The notes: generated from the sequence alone by a model not told the origin. A stretch of 7,077 bases of DNA from Butyrivibrio sp. (GCA_017996845.1 JAGOGF010000128.1:1-7077); one strand, 5' to 3'. Numbered from the stretch's first letter, positions 1 through 6,989 are shown. A program made the numbers and translations.

Positions 1-1
1 G

Positions 2-994
2 GGTTCACTGATTGAATCATTCTGTATTGTGGCGGTGAATGTATGGGTACTGATCAGCGGTTATTTTCTGTCACAGTCGGGATTCAAATTAAAGCGGATT
101 CTACAGATCATCTGTGAGATCTTTTTTTATACAGCTGCAATATCACTTGTTATGCAAAGCGTGAATGTTTACCAGGTCAAATCTGATGATACGATTTTTA
201 AAAGTGTACAATATTTTTTTCCCATTGCATCAGAGCATTACTGGTTTGCGACTTCCTACGTCATGATGTATCTGCTTTCTCCTGTTATGAATAAGGGAAT
301 TCAGTATTTAAGCAGAAGGCAGCTTAAAGCTACGATTCTGGGGTTATTGTTCTGGTTTTGTCTGATCAAGAGTTTTGTTCCGGTCAATTTTCCGACAGAT
401 GATTTTGGGTATGGACTCAAGTGGTTCATGTGTCTGTATCTGATTGCTGCATATATCAGAAAATATGATGTGCGTATCGTATCGGGCGCTTTACGCAGTG
501 CGCTCTTGTATGTGATTTCCTGTGGACTGATTTTTGTGATGACACTTGTGCTATACCTGGTCAATGCGCGTTCAGGCAGATTTGATTATTATTTCAGCGT
601 AATGTCACATTACAATTTTGTACTGTGCCTGACCGGTGCACTTGGCATATTCTCGCTATTCCGCTATATGACAATTCGGGAAGGGATGCTTGCCAATCTT
701 GCGCGGGTGGTAGCGCCGTTGACATTTGGCGTGTATTTGTTCCATGAACATCTGGAGATACGTACCAGATGGTTATTCTGGATGGAAAGCCTGTTCGGAC
801 CGGTTCCGACCACCAATCCGGGGATATTCCTGGTACACCTGCTGCTGAGTGTTGCTGTTATTTTCCTGGCGGGCATTTTTATTGACTGGATCAGATCCAT
901 GGTTTTCGAGTTTATAGCCAGACTGCTTCGCGGAAGTCGTCTGATGCGCTGGTTGAACAGACTGGACAGAGAACTGCGTTTGCAGGAAGACTGA
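2..994 (+). CDS. Acyltransferase family 3 membrane protein, 5' end cut by window edge
   Basis: This is the C-terminal 330 residues of an integral membrane O-acyltransferase (acyltransferase 3 family, OafA/WecH-like), which typically moves acetyl or other acyl groups onto surface sugars. The frame is open from base 2, so the true start lies upstream; the GTG at 29 sits inside the conserved first block and is not the start. Visible family signatures are the block ending LISGYFL (residues 17-23 of this fragment), HYWF followed by YLLSP (79-94), and near the end GVYLFHEH (about 243-250). About ten hydrophobic helices alternate with short basic loops, and the tail is basic (RLLRGSRLMRWLNRLDREL). 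The catalytic histidine of this family lies in the first helix, which is outside the window, so activity cannot be judged. The next gene begins 12 bases after the stop, suggesting coupled translation. A role in O-acetylating the glycan made by this cluster is inferred from context. The family call is secure; the substrate is unknown. Confidence 0.88.
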   Translation, partial: GSLIESFCIVAVNVWVLISGYFLSQSGFKLKRILQIICEIFFYTAAISLVMQSVNVYQVKSDDTIFKSVQYFFPIASEHYWFATSYVMMYLLSPVMNKGIQYLSRRQLKATILGLLFWFCLIKSFVPVNFPTDDFGYGLKWFMCLYLIAAYIRKYDVRIVSGALRSALLYVISCGLIFVMTLVLYLVNARSGRFDYYFSVMSHYNFVLCLTGALGIFSLFRYMTIREGMLANLARVVAPLTFGVYLFHEHLEIRTRWLFWMESLFGPVPTTNPGIFLVHLLLSVAVIFLAGIFIDWIRSMVFEFIARLLRGSRLMRWLNRLDRELRLQED

Positions 995-996
995 AC

Positions 997-1004
997 AGGG
1001 GTGA
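997..1004 (+). promoter_or_regulatory. Ribosome binding site that fixes the start at 1007
   Basis: AGGGGTGA matches the anti-Shine-Dalgarno complement with one mismatch and lies a few bases before the ATG at 1007. A GTG at 1001 is in frame, but it falls inside this site and has no site of its own, so ATG 1007 is the better start. Confidence 0.7.
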
Positions 1005-1006
1005 AT

Positions 1007-2746
1007 ATGAATAGCAATCGATTGATAACCGGATGTAAAAAATATCAAAAACCGTTTGAAAAATATCTTTTTCCATTGATTCTGTTCCTGTATCCGTTTA
1101 TCGGAGTCAGACAGGGGGTTGATGTAACCGATACGACATATAGCCTTGGCAATTATCAGTTTCAGAACAGTCTTGACAAAGTATGGATGCTGGCAACCTA
1201 TCTGCCGAATCTGCTGGGACATGGATTGACACTTCTGCCGGGCGGAGATTCCATGCTTGGAATGAATGTTTATACTACATTTCTGATCTGTATCATGGCG
1301 CTTGGCGTATATTATCTGCTTCAGAGATGGATGCCCGGATGGATGCTTTTTGCAGGAGAAATGATTGCGATCAGTCTCTGCTGGTGCCCGAGAGTGATTC
1401 TTTATAACTATATGACCTATCTGTTTCTGACATTTGGCACGATCATGCTGCTGTATGCATTGACAACGCAGAAGCGAAATGTACTTTATTTTGTACTCGC
1501 AGGACTTTTTCTGGGATTAAATGTCATGGTACGCTTTCCAAATGTTGTGGAAGCGGGACTGATTCTTGCGGTATGGTTCTATGGCGGACTGGAAAAGAAA
1601 AAGATCCGCCAGATTATAAAAGAGACCTTTTTATGTATGCTTGGATATTTTACCGGTATTCTGATACCAATGATTTCGATTGTCCTGATATATGGATTCA
1701 ATGCTTATTTTGATATGATCAGTGGACTTTTCGGAATGACATCAGGCGCTTCCGATTATACGCCCGGAGGGATGATCAGCTCGATTCTGGGAGCATATGG
1801 ACATACGCTTTCGATCATGCTGCTGATGGTTCTCTGTGTGTTTGCAGGGATACTGATGTTTGTACTTCGGCGGGGCAGCTGCCTCAGGATCAAAAAAATT
1901 CTTTATATAGCAGGACTTCTGCTCTTATTCCGGTTTTTCTTTTCAAAAGGAATTATTACAACGAACTATTTCTATTATGATTCCATGTTTCAGATGGCCA
2001 TGATGTTCCTGATTCTGGGCATAATACTCAGCGTGGTTTGCAGCATTGGCTGGCTGAGTGACAACAGACAGGAGAGGCTGCTGGCTTTTGCATCATTGCT
2101 GCTGATATTGATTACGCCGATAGGAAGTAACAATTATACATTTCCGCTTGTGAATAATTTATTTGTGATTGCTCCTGTTATATTATGGCTGTGCAGAAGA
2201 TTAGTACAGAAAGCCGGTGGGGCACAATATCATTTCCCATGGAAAATGATGATTGCTGCTGTTATTCTGGTATTGATGGTACAGGGAACACTCTTTCATT
2301 TCAGTTATTCGTTTGTGGATGGTGCAGATGGACAGACAAGAGATACGCCTGTTACAGAAATTCCCCGTGCAAAGGGAATGGTAACGACCAGGGACAATGC
2401 AGAAGCTCTTTTACAACTGTACAGTTTTATACACAAAAGCGGACTGCAGGATGAGTCTGTGATCCAGTTTGGAAAGGCCCCGGGAATATGCTATCTGCTG
2501 AATCTGCAGCCTGCCATTTTTTCATTATGGCCGGATCTGGACAGTAATACAGTGGAGCGTTTTGATCAGGCGATGATGAGTCTGGATCCGGATACAAATC
2601 CGTTGATTATTGTGCATCCGGATTTTACCGGAGAAGTGCTCGCAGGGCAGAAATATGATATTTTATTGGACTATATGGCCAATTACGACTATAATAAGGT
2701 CTTCGAGAATGATGATTATATTGTATATCAGGTATCGGAGAATTAA
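1007..2746 (+). CDS. Polytopic membrane protein, GT-C-like putative glycosyltransferase
   Basis: This 579-residue protein has about 12-13 hydrophobic helices (roughly residues 20 to 428) followed by a soluble tail of about 150 residues (430-579). That is the layout of GT-C glycosyltransferases, which use polyprenyl-phosphate sugars on the outer face of the membrane. The first helix (about 21-34) is followed by the acidic motif GVDVTDTTYSLGNY, with D39 and D42. GT-C enzymes carry their catalytic acidic residues in this first outer loop. AGLFLGLNVMVRFPN (about 165-179) resembles the Gly-rich helix followed by a basic residue seen in the same superfamily. The tail ends in DDYIVYQVSEN, a strand-like ending that resembles the end of the second large membrane protein in this cluster. 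It sits 12 bases after the acyltransferase gene and 23 bases before gtrA, so one transcript is likely. I do not recognise a named family. The GT-C assignment rests on topology and the acidic loop; a Wzx- or Wzy-like role is less likely but possible. Confidence 0.65.
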   Translation: MNSNRLITGCKKYQKPFEKYLFPLILFLYPFIGVRQGVDVTDTTYSLGNYQFQNSLDKVWMLATYLPNLLGHGLTLLPGGDSMLGMNVYTTFLICIMALGVYYLLQRWMPGWMLFAGEMIAISLCWCPRVILYNYMTYLFLTFGTIMLLYALTTQKRNVLYFVLAGLFLGLNVMVRFPNVVEAGLILAVWFYGGLEKKKIRQIIKETFLCMLGYFTGILIPMISIVLIYGFNAYFDMISGLFGMTSGASDYTPGGMISSILGAYGHTLSIMLLMVLCVFAGILMFVLRRGSCLRIKKILYIAGLLLLFRFFFSKGIITTNYFYYDSMFQMAMMFLILGIILSVVCSIGWLSDNRQERLLAFASLLLILITPIGSNNYTFPLVNNLFVIAPVILWLCRRLVQKAGGAQYHFPWKMMIAAVILVLMVQGTLFHFSYSFVDGADGQTRDTPVTEIPRAKGMVTTRDNAEALLQLYSFIHKSGLQDESVIQFGKAPGICYLLNLQPAIFSLWPDLDSNTVERFDQAMMSLDPDTNPLIIVHPDFTGEVLAGQKYDILLDYMANYDYNKVFENDDYIVYQVSEN

Positions 2747-2769
2747 AATTTCTGAATGGAGATTCACAA

Positions 2770-3237
2770 ATGAAAAATTTACTGGCACAGATTGCAAAGT
2801 TTGGAGTAGTGGGAGTTCTTTGTTTTTTTATTGATTTTGGTCTGTATACGATTTCAAATGTTATTTTCAGAGCAACCGGTTTTGCTGCAGCCTTTACATA
2901 TTATTATCTGATTGCCGGACTGATCGGTTTCTCTGTTTCGATGATTGTCAACTATCTGCTCAGTATGAAATACGTATTTGAAAGAAGAGATAATCTCAGC
3001 AGGCACAGAGAATTTGTTATTTTTTTCGTTTTGAGTCTGATTGGTATGGGAATAAACGAAATTGTACTGTATGTCGGAATAGATATGGTTTATCAGCACT
3101 GGAGCTGGATGAGAAGCTGGATGAGCAGTGGTTTTGCAGAAACCTTTTTCAAACTTGCAGCAACGGGAATTGTTATGGTTTATAATTTTATTTCCAGAAA
3201 AATTTTCCTGGAAAAAAAGCCGGAAGTTCAGGCATAA
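2770..3237 (+). CDS. GtrA family membrane protein (putative lipid-linked sugar translocase)
   Basis: This 155-residue protein has four predicted helices (about 10-28, 42-61, 82-105 and 123-142), the size and topology of GtrA/GtcA proteins. Family features are KFGVVGVLCFFIDFGLY near the N-terminus, NYLLSMKYVFE after helix 2 (about 61-71), and KLAATGIVMVYNFISRKIFL in helix 4. These correspond to the conserved phenylalanine- and asparagine-rich ends of the helices in the family. GtrA proteins work with a GtrB-type family 2 transferase and a GT-C enzyme, and are thought to help move an undecaprenyl-phosphate sugar to the outer face; in Listeria and Bacillus, relatives serve teichoic acid glycosylation. 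TGGAGA at 2757-2762 lies 7 bases before the ATG. The loop between helices 3 and 4 (about 106-122) is unusually rich in Trp and Met because of a 12-base tandem duplication. The family call is firm; the carried sugar is inferred from wecE next door. Confidence 0.88.
   Translation: MKNLLAQIAKFGVVGVLCFFIDFGLYTISNVIFRATGFAAAFTYYYLIAGLIGFSVSMIVNYLLSMKYVFERRDNLSRHREFVIFFVLSLIGMGINEIVLYVGIDMVYQHWSWMRSWMSSGFAETFFKLAATGIVMVYNFISRKIFLEKKPEVQA
3103..3126 (+). repeat. 12-base in-frame tandem duplication inside gtrA
   Basis: Two adjacent 12-base units, AGCTGGATGAGA and AGCTGGATGAGC, differ only in the last base. They are in frame and encode SWMR then SWMS (residues 112-119), in the loop between predicted helices 3 and 4, which should face outside if the protein has the usual GtrA topology. 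Confidence 0.85.
3191..3214. repeat. Inverted repeat near the 3' end of gtrA
   Basis: TTTCCAG and CTGGAAA form a perfect 7-base-pair stem around a 10-base AT-rich spacer. The match continues outward with three further T-A pairs after one mismatch, and the spacer is itself partly self-complementary. It lies inside the coding sequence. It is followed by GCCGG rather than a T-run, so it does not look like an intrinsic terminator on either strand. Confidence 0.6.
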
Positions 3238-3311
3238 GGAAAACAGCAGAATACGGCATATGGAATGCAACTATTATGAAAACAGACGAAGAGCCGTAAA
3301 GGAGGCAATAT
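3238..3311 (+). promoter_or_regulatory. Gap before wecE with a near-perfect ribosome binding site
   Basis: This 74-base segment separates gtrA from wecE. It ends in AAAGGAGG (3298-3305), 6 bases before the ATG at 3312, the strongest ribosome binding site in the window. A TATTAT hexamer at 3272-3277 has no credible -35 partner (GAATAC at the expected place), so I do not call a promoter. A mini-ORF, ATG at 3276 to TAA at 3297-3299, encodes MKTDEEP and stops within the ribosome binding site. I see no hairpin that would make a terminator. Confidence 0.5.
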
Positions 3312-4448
3312 ATGAAGATTAATTTTAATGTCCCACCTTTTACCGGAAAAGAAATGGATTATATCAGAGTATGTGTGGAAAACCAGAAGATCTGTGGAGA
3401 TGGAGAATTTACAGCAAAGGATAATGCCTGGATCGAACAGAAAACAGGTGTCAGCAAATGTCTTATGACAACCTCCTGTACCCATGCCACAGAACTGGCG
3501 GCACTGCTTGCAGACATAAAGGAAGGGGATGAGGTTATTATGCCCTCATTTACCTTTGTATCAACGGCAAATGCGTTTGTGCTGCGGGGTGCAAAAGTTG
3601 TATTCGTAGATATCAGGCCTGATACCATGAATATTGACGAAAATCTGATAGAAGCTGCCATTACATCCAAAACGCGTGCAATTGTTCCGGTTCATTATGC
3701 CGGTGTGGCCTGTGAGATGGATACGATTATGGATATCGCAAAACGCCATAATCTTGTCGTAATTGAAGATGCTGCGCAGGGTGTGATGTCAACATACAAG
3801 GGAAAGGCACTCGGCGCCATCGGTGATTTTGGAAATTACAGTTTCCATGAAACCAAAAATTACAGTATGGGTGAGGGCGGGGCGCTGCTGCTTCGCGATC
3901 AGACCTATGTCGATAAAGCAATTATTATCCGTGAAAAGGGTACCAACCGTACGCTTTATAAACTTGGTAAAGTAGATAAGTATTCATGGATTATGGCAGG
4001 GTCTTCCTTCCTGCCGAGTGACATGAATGCAGCATATCTCTATGCACAGCTTGAGATGGCAGATCAGATCAATGCTGACAGACTGGATCACTGGAACAGG
4101 TATTACAGCGCGCTTGAACCAATGAAAGAGGCAGGTCTGATCGAACTTCCTGTCATTCCAAAGGAATGTGTGCATAATGCACATATGTTTTATATCAAAG
4201 CAAAGGACTTTGAAGAAAGAGCAGGCTTGATTGATTATCTGAAGGCAAATGAGATACTCCCGGCTTCTCATTATATTCCGCTTCACAGTTCTACGGCAGG
4301 AGTCAGATACAGTACATTCTGCGGAGAAGATAAGTATACGACCAGAGAAAGTGAACGGCTTTTACGTCTGCCGATGTATTATAAGCTTACAAATGACGAT
4401 CTGGACGAAGTTGTCCGCCGTGTAAAGGAATATTATCATTTCAGTTGA
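3312..4448 (+). CDS. wecE: dTDP-4-amino-4,6-dideoxy-D-galactose transaminase (WecE/RffA type)
   Basis: This PLP enzyme of the DegT/DnrJ/EryC1/StrS family transfers an amino group from glutamate to C4 of dTDP-4-keto-6-deoxy-D-glucose, giving dTDP-Fuc4N in the cytoplasm. At 378 residues it is nearly the length of E. coli WecE (376). From memory, long stretches match that protein: CGDGEFT (about 28-34), TFVSTANAFVLRGAK (81-95), RPDTMNIDE (102-110), IVPVHYAGVACEMDTIM (124-140) and NAHMFYIK (289-296). The PLP-binding lysine is K182 in SFHETKNY. The ED pair in VIEDAAQGVMSTYKG (E152, D153) should hold the PLP ring nitrogen, and GEGGA (187-191) follows as usual. IPLH and TTRESERLLRLP near the C-terminus complete the family pattern, with no key residue missing. 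Its substrate needs RmlA and RmlB, which must be encoded outside the window. The stop lies 17 bases before the next gene. VioA-like activity (Qui4N) is the main alternative, but the close match favours Fuc4N. Confidence 0.94.
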   Translation: MKINFNVPPFTGKEMDYIRVCVENQKICGDGEFTAKDNAWIEQKTGVSKCLMTTSCTHATELAALLADIKEGDEVIMPSFTFVSTANAFVLRGAKVVFVDIRPDTMNIDENLIEAAITSKTRAIVPVHYAGVACEMDTIMDIAKRHNLVVIEDAAQGVMSTYKGKALGAIGDFGNYSFHETKNYSMGEGGALLLRDQTYVDKAIIIREKGTNRTLYKLGKVDKYSWIMAGSSFLPSDMNAAYLYAQLEMADQINADRLDHWNRYYSALEPMKEAGLIELPVIPKECVHNAHMFYIKAKDFEERAGLIDYLKANEILPASHYIPLHSSTAGVRYSTFCGEDKYTTRESERLLRLPMYYKLTNDDLDEVVRRVKEYYHFS

Positions 4449-4452
4449 GACA

Positions 4453-4459
4453 AAAGAGG
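4453..4459 (+). promoter_or_regulatory. Ribosome binding site supporting a TTG start at 4466
   Basis: AAAGAGG lies 6 bases before the in-frame TTG at 4466. An earlier in-frame TTG at 4445 overlaps the wecE stop and has only AAAGGA at a poor distance. The first in-frame ATG comes about 42 codons later, after the conserved acidic loop, and would remove the first membrane helix. Confidence 0.65.
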
Positions 4460-4465
4460 TATGGA

Positions 4466-6310
4466 TTGAAAAATACGAAAAAGCAGATACCGTGGAATTT
4501 CATATGGGCTTTTTCGCTGACTGCAGGCATCGTACTGGTTGCAGGCGTACTTTTTGACTACTATTTTGACCTGAATGACGATGTTCTGATGAAAGATATT
4601 CTCGCCGGTGCCTATACAGGAACACCGGCAGGACACAACATACAGATGCAGTATCCGATCAGTGCCCTGATCAGTCTTTTTTACCGGCTGTTTAGGGGTG
4701 CAGACTGGTACGGCATCTTTTTATGTACCTGTCAATATGGCAGTATCGGGCTTATTCTGTGGAAGAGTTTGCTATTGACTGACCGATCCGCAATGAAAAT
4801 AGCACAGAAGGTTTTGCTGATTGCGGCAGAACTTTTGATTGTGATTGTCGTACTGTTACCCCATTTGGTTTTCGTTCAGTATACAGTGACAGTTACCATG
4901 TTATCAGCATGTGCAGCGTTTTTACTGCTGACAGACGCAGGTGCTGCCGGGCAGGATATTACACAGACAGACAGACGATGGTTGTCCCGTAATGATCTGG
5001 CGGCCTGTATACTCATCTGGCTGGCATATCTGATTCGTTCCGAGATGCTGCTTCTGACATTGCCGATTGTCGGTGTGGCAGTTTTTATACGCTGGCGCAT
5101 GGAAAATCTGCATGCCTTGCAGCATAAGCTTCTGTTTGAGCGATATCTGATTCTGGGGATTGTGATCCTTTTGGGAATCGGAATTGGAACGCTTATGAAC
5201 CGTGCGGCATACAGTTCGCCGCAGTGGAAAGAATTTGACAGATTTTTTGATAACCGGACGGAAGTATATGATTTTCAGGGAATACCGGAATATGGAGCAA
5301 ACAGATCGTTTTATGACAGTATCGGGTTGTCGGAGCATGAACAGGCACTGCTCGAAAATTACAATTTCGGGCTGGATGAGGAAATTGATGCAGATTGCAT
5401 GGGTAAAATTGCCCAATATGCAGCGGTGCACAATTCCGGGAAGACATCCATGCCGGATAAAATAGCGCAGGCATGTAAAGGGTATCTGTACAGACTGCAT
5501 CATCTTGGAGTACCGCAGGACTTTGAATATCCGCAGACAGATGCGCCATGGAATCTGCTGACGGTACTTCTGTATCTGGCAATTCTGATTCTGTATCTGA
5601 CAGAGTCAGGACAGGAAAAGAAATGGTATCGGTTGCGTTTTCTGCTATGGCTGACAATCCTGTTTGCAGTCAGAACGGCACTTTGGGGGTACATTCTGGT
5701 ACGCGGACGCGATCCGATCCGGATCACGCATTCACTTTATCTGATGGAGATGAGCGTGCTGGGGGCGATGCTCATCTGGAAGCTGACAGCAGGACGATTT
5801 CGGCAGGGAACAGACAGAAAAAAAGTCTGGCAGGTTGTGTCAGGATTTCTGATGCTGGCAATTCTGGCAGGATGCATTTTGTATCTGCCGGCACAGTATC
5901 GCATGACAGCGCAGGAAGCAAAGCAGCGCAGCCAGGTGAATGAACCCTATCTGGAGATGTATGAATATTGCAGAAAGCATGCGGATAACTTTTATTTTAT
6001 TGATGTCTATTCTTCGGTGCTTTATTCGGAAAAAATGTTTGCAGATGTTGATAATACGCTTGAAAATTATGATATTATGGGAGGCTGGGCATGCAAGAGC
6101 CCGCTTCAGATTCAGAAATATGCGAAATTCGGATTTACGGATATGCAGCAGGCGTTACTGCAGAATCATGTTTATATGATTGAGAATGTATCGGATGATA
6201 TATCCTGGATTCTTGATTATTATGGTGCGGAAGGAATTTCGGTGAAGGCGGAACGTGTAGATGTGACAGGCGGGACTTTTGCAGTTTATCGTCTGGAAGC
6301 TGTACAATAG
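4466..6310 (+). CDS. Large polytopic membrane protein, second GT-C-like putative glycosyltransferase
   Basis: From the TTG start this is 614 residues. A basic N-terminus (MKNTKKQ) precedes helix 1 (about 11-30), then an acidic motif DLNDDVLMKD (D35, D38, D39, D44) at the start of the first outer loop, where GT-C enzymes keep catalytic acidic residues. The loop continues with AGHNIQMQYPIS (55-66). Further helices lie near 85-103, 113-133, 137-156, 177-208, 225-245, 363-378, 388-410, 423-440 and 453-475. A soluble insert of about 115 residues (246-360) splits the helices, and a C-terminal domain of about 140 residues (476-614) ends in TFAVYRLEAVQ. I know no characterised member; similar uncharacterised proteins seem common in clostridial polysaccharide clusters. 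It begins 17 bases after wecE, so coupling with wecE is likely. Transfer of a lipid-linked sugar to a surface glycan is inferred from topology and neighbours; a polymerase role cannot be excluded. A reader taking TTG 4445 would add seven residues. Confidence 0.62.
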   Translation: MKNTKKQIPWNFIWAFSLTAGIVLVAGVLFDYYFDLNDDVLMKDILAGAYTGTPAGHNIQMQYPISALISLFYRLFRGADWYGIFLCTCQYGSIGLILWKSLLLTDRSAMKIAQKVLLIAAELLIVIVVLLPHLVFVQYTVTVTMLSACAAFLLLTDAGAAGQDITQTDRRWLSRNDLAACILIWLAYLIRSEMLLLTLPIVGVAVFIRWRMENLHALQHKLLFERYLILGIVILLGIGIGTLMNRAAYSSPQWKEFDRFFDNRTEVYDFQGIPEYGANRSFYDSIGLSEHEQALLENYNFGLDEEIDADCMGKIAQYAAVHNSGKTSMPDKIAQACKGYLYRLHHLGVPQDFEYPQTDAPWNLLTVLLYLAILILYLTESGQEKKWYRLRFLLWLTILFAVRTALWGYILVRGRDPIRITHSLYLMEMSVLGAMLIWKLTAGRFRQGTDRKKVWQVVSGFLMLAILAGCILYLPAQYRMTAQEAKQRSQVNEPYLEMYEYCRKHADNFYFIDVYSSVLYSEKMFADVDNTLENYDIMGGWACKSPLQIQKYAKFGFTDMQQALLQNHVYMIENVSDDISWILDYYGAEGISVKAERVDVTGGTFAVYRLEAVQ

Positions 6311-6375
6311 AGCGTGAAATTAGCACAAAATTGTGAAAAGCATAAGATAAACACAGGGATTGGAACAGGGAGCAT
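6311..6375 (+). other. Short gap before the GNAT gene, no clear signal
   Basis: This 65-base AT-rich spacer has no T-run hairpin and no paired -35/-10 hexamers. It contains a small inverted repeat CACAA-AA-TTGTG (6324-6335) and ends with AGGGAG (6367-6372), which serves the ATG at 6376 with a rather short spacing. Confidence 0.5.
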
Positions 6376-6906
6376 ATGGAAGACATACAATGGGTGCAGG
6401 GCCGGAAGATTTCGCTTCGCTTTATGACACAGGCGGATACACCTTTAATCATCAGATGGCGTAATCATCCACGGGTACAGAATAATTTCATATACAGGGA
6501 GACATTTACCATTCAGACACATAACGCCTGGATCCGTGATCATGTGGAGAAAGGTGATGCCGTTCAGTTTATAATCTGTGAAAACACAGAAAATCATCGC
6601 CCGGTAGGAAGTGTCTATTTCAGAGATATTGACAGGATTGCACATACTGCCGAATATGGTATTTTTATTGGAGAAGATGACGCGACAGGCAGAGGTTATG
6701 CAAATGAAGCAGCTGTTCTTGCAACGGAATATGCATTTACAAATATGGGAATAGAACAGATTATTTTGCGGGTATTCACAGATAATGAATCGGCAAGGCG
6801 CAGTTATGAGCATGCAGGATTTTCTTATGTGAAAGATCTTCCGCAGGTAATATGCAGTAATGGAACAAAACGTGATATGATCATGATGCAGTTGCATAAA
6901 CATTAG
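6376..6906 (+). CDS. GNAT family N-acetyltransferase, possible nucleotide-aminosugar acetyltransferase
   Basis: This 176-residue protein is a single GNAT domain of the RimJ/RimL (Acetyltransf_3) type. ISLRFMTQAD (12-21) forms the first strand, and IIRWRNHPRVQNNF (25-38) is the helix region typical of this subgroup. The RWRNHP segment also recalls PseH, which acetylates a 4-amino nucleotide sugar. The acetyl-CoA pyrophosphate loop is ATGRGYANEA (about 103-112), and NESARRSYEHAGF (137-149) is the usual C-terminal motif. With wecE upstream, the likely substrate is the 4-amino group of dTDP-Fuc4N, the step done by WecD in E. coli. WecD is longer (about 224 residues) and I see no convincing specific similarity, so this would be a functional stand-in. 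Ribosomal-protein or small-molecule acetylation is the alternative, made less likely by the neighbours. The family call is firm, the substrate inferred. Its base composition resembles that of the neighbours. Confidence 0.85.
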   Translation: MEDIQWVQGRKISLRFMTQADTPLIIRWRNHPRVQNNFIYRETFTIQTHNAWIRDHVEKGDAVQFIICENTENHRPVGSVYFRDIDRIAHTAEYGIFIGEDDATGRGYANEAAVLATEYAFTNMGIEQIILRVFTDNESARRSYEHAGFSYVKDLPQVICSNGTKRDMIMMQLHKH

Positions 6907-6989
6907 GAAATGATTGTACATATCAATTCCGACGCAGCAGACTTTTTGCACCGGAAAATCAACAATGAAACACAGAAACGGGGAGTAAA
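6907..6989 (+). other. Short gap before the family 2 glycosyltransferase gene
   Basis: In these 83 bases the only pairing is a weak AT-rich ATTG/CAAT stem (about 6913-6926), with no adjoining T-run, so I see no terminator. GGGGAG (6980-6985) is the ribosome binding site for the ATG at 6990. No promoter pair is apparent. Confidence 0.5.

Noticed and set aside
29..31. GTG at 29 as start of the first gene
   Set aside because: The frame is open from base 2, and the preceding residues (GSLIESFCI) continue the conserved acyltransferase-3 block, so the start is upstream of the window.
4964..4976. CAGA tetranucleotide repeat (three units) as a possible phase-variation tract
   Set aside because: Three units are too few for typical slippage tracts, and the run encodes an ordinary loop (ITQTDRR).
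4922..5503. Long open frame of 193 codons on the minus strand, with others at 5193-5657 and 6445-6951
   Set aside because: They lie opposite well-supported + strand genes, have Cys/His/Ile-rich compositions unlike real proteins, and show no recognisable motifs.
5716..5725. GATCCGGATC palindrome
   Set aside because: It falls in coding sequence (RDPIRI) and is too short and isolated to suggest a site.
6324..6335. CACAA-AA-TTGTG inverted repeat as an operator
   Set aside because: Five-base arms in AT-rich sequence are expected by chance, and no promoter is nearby.
6907..6989. Possible intrinsic terminator between the GNAT and family 2 genes
   Set aside because: The only stem is short and AT-rich and is not followed by a T-run.
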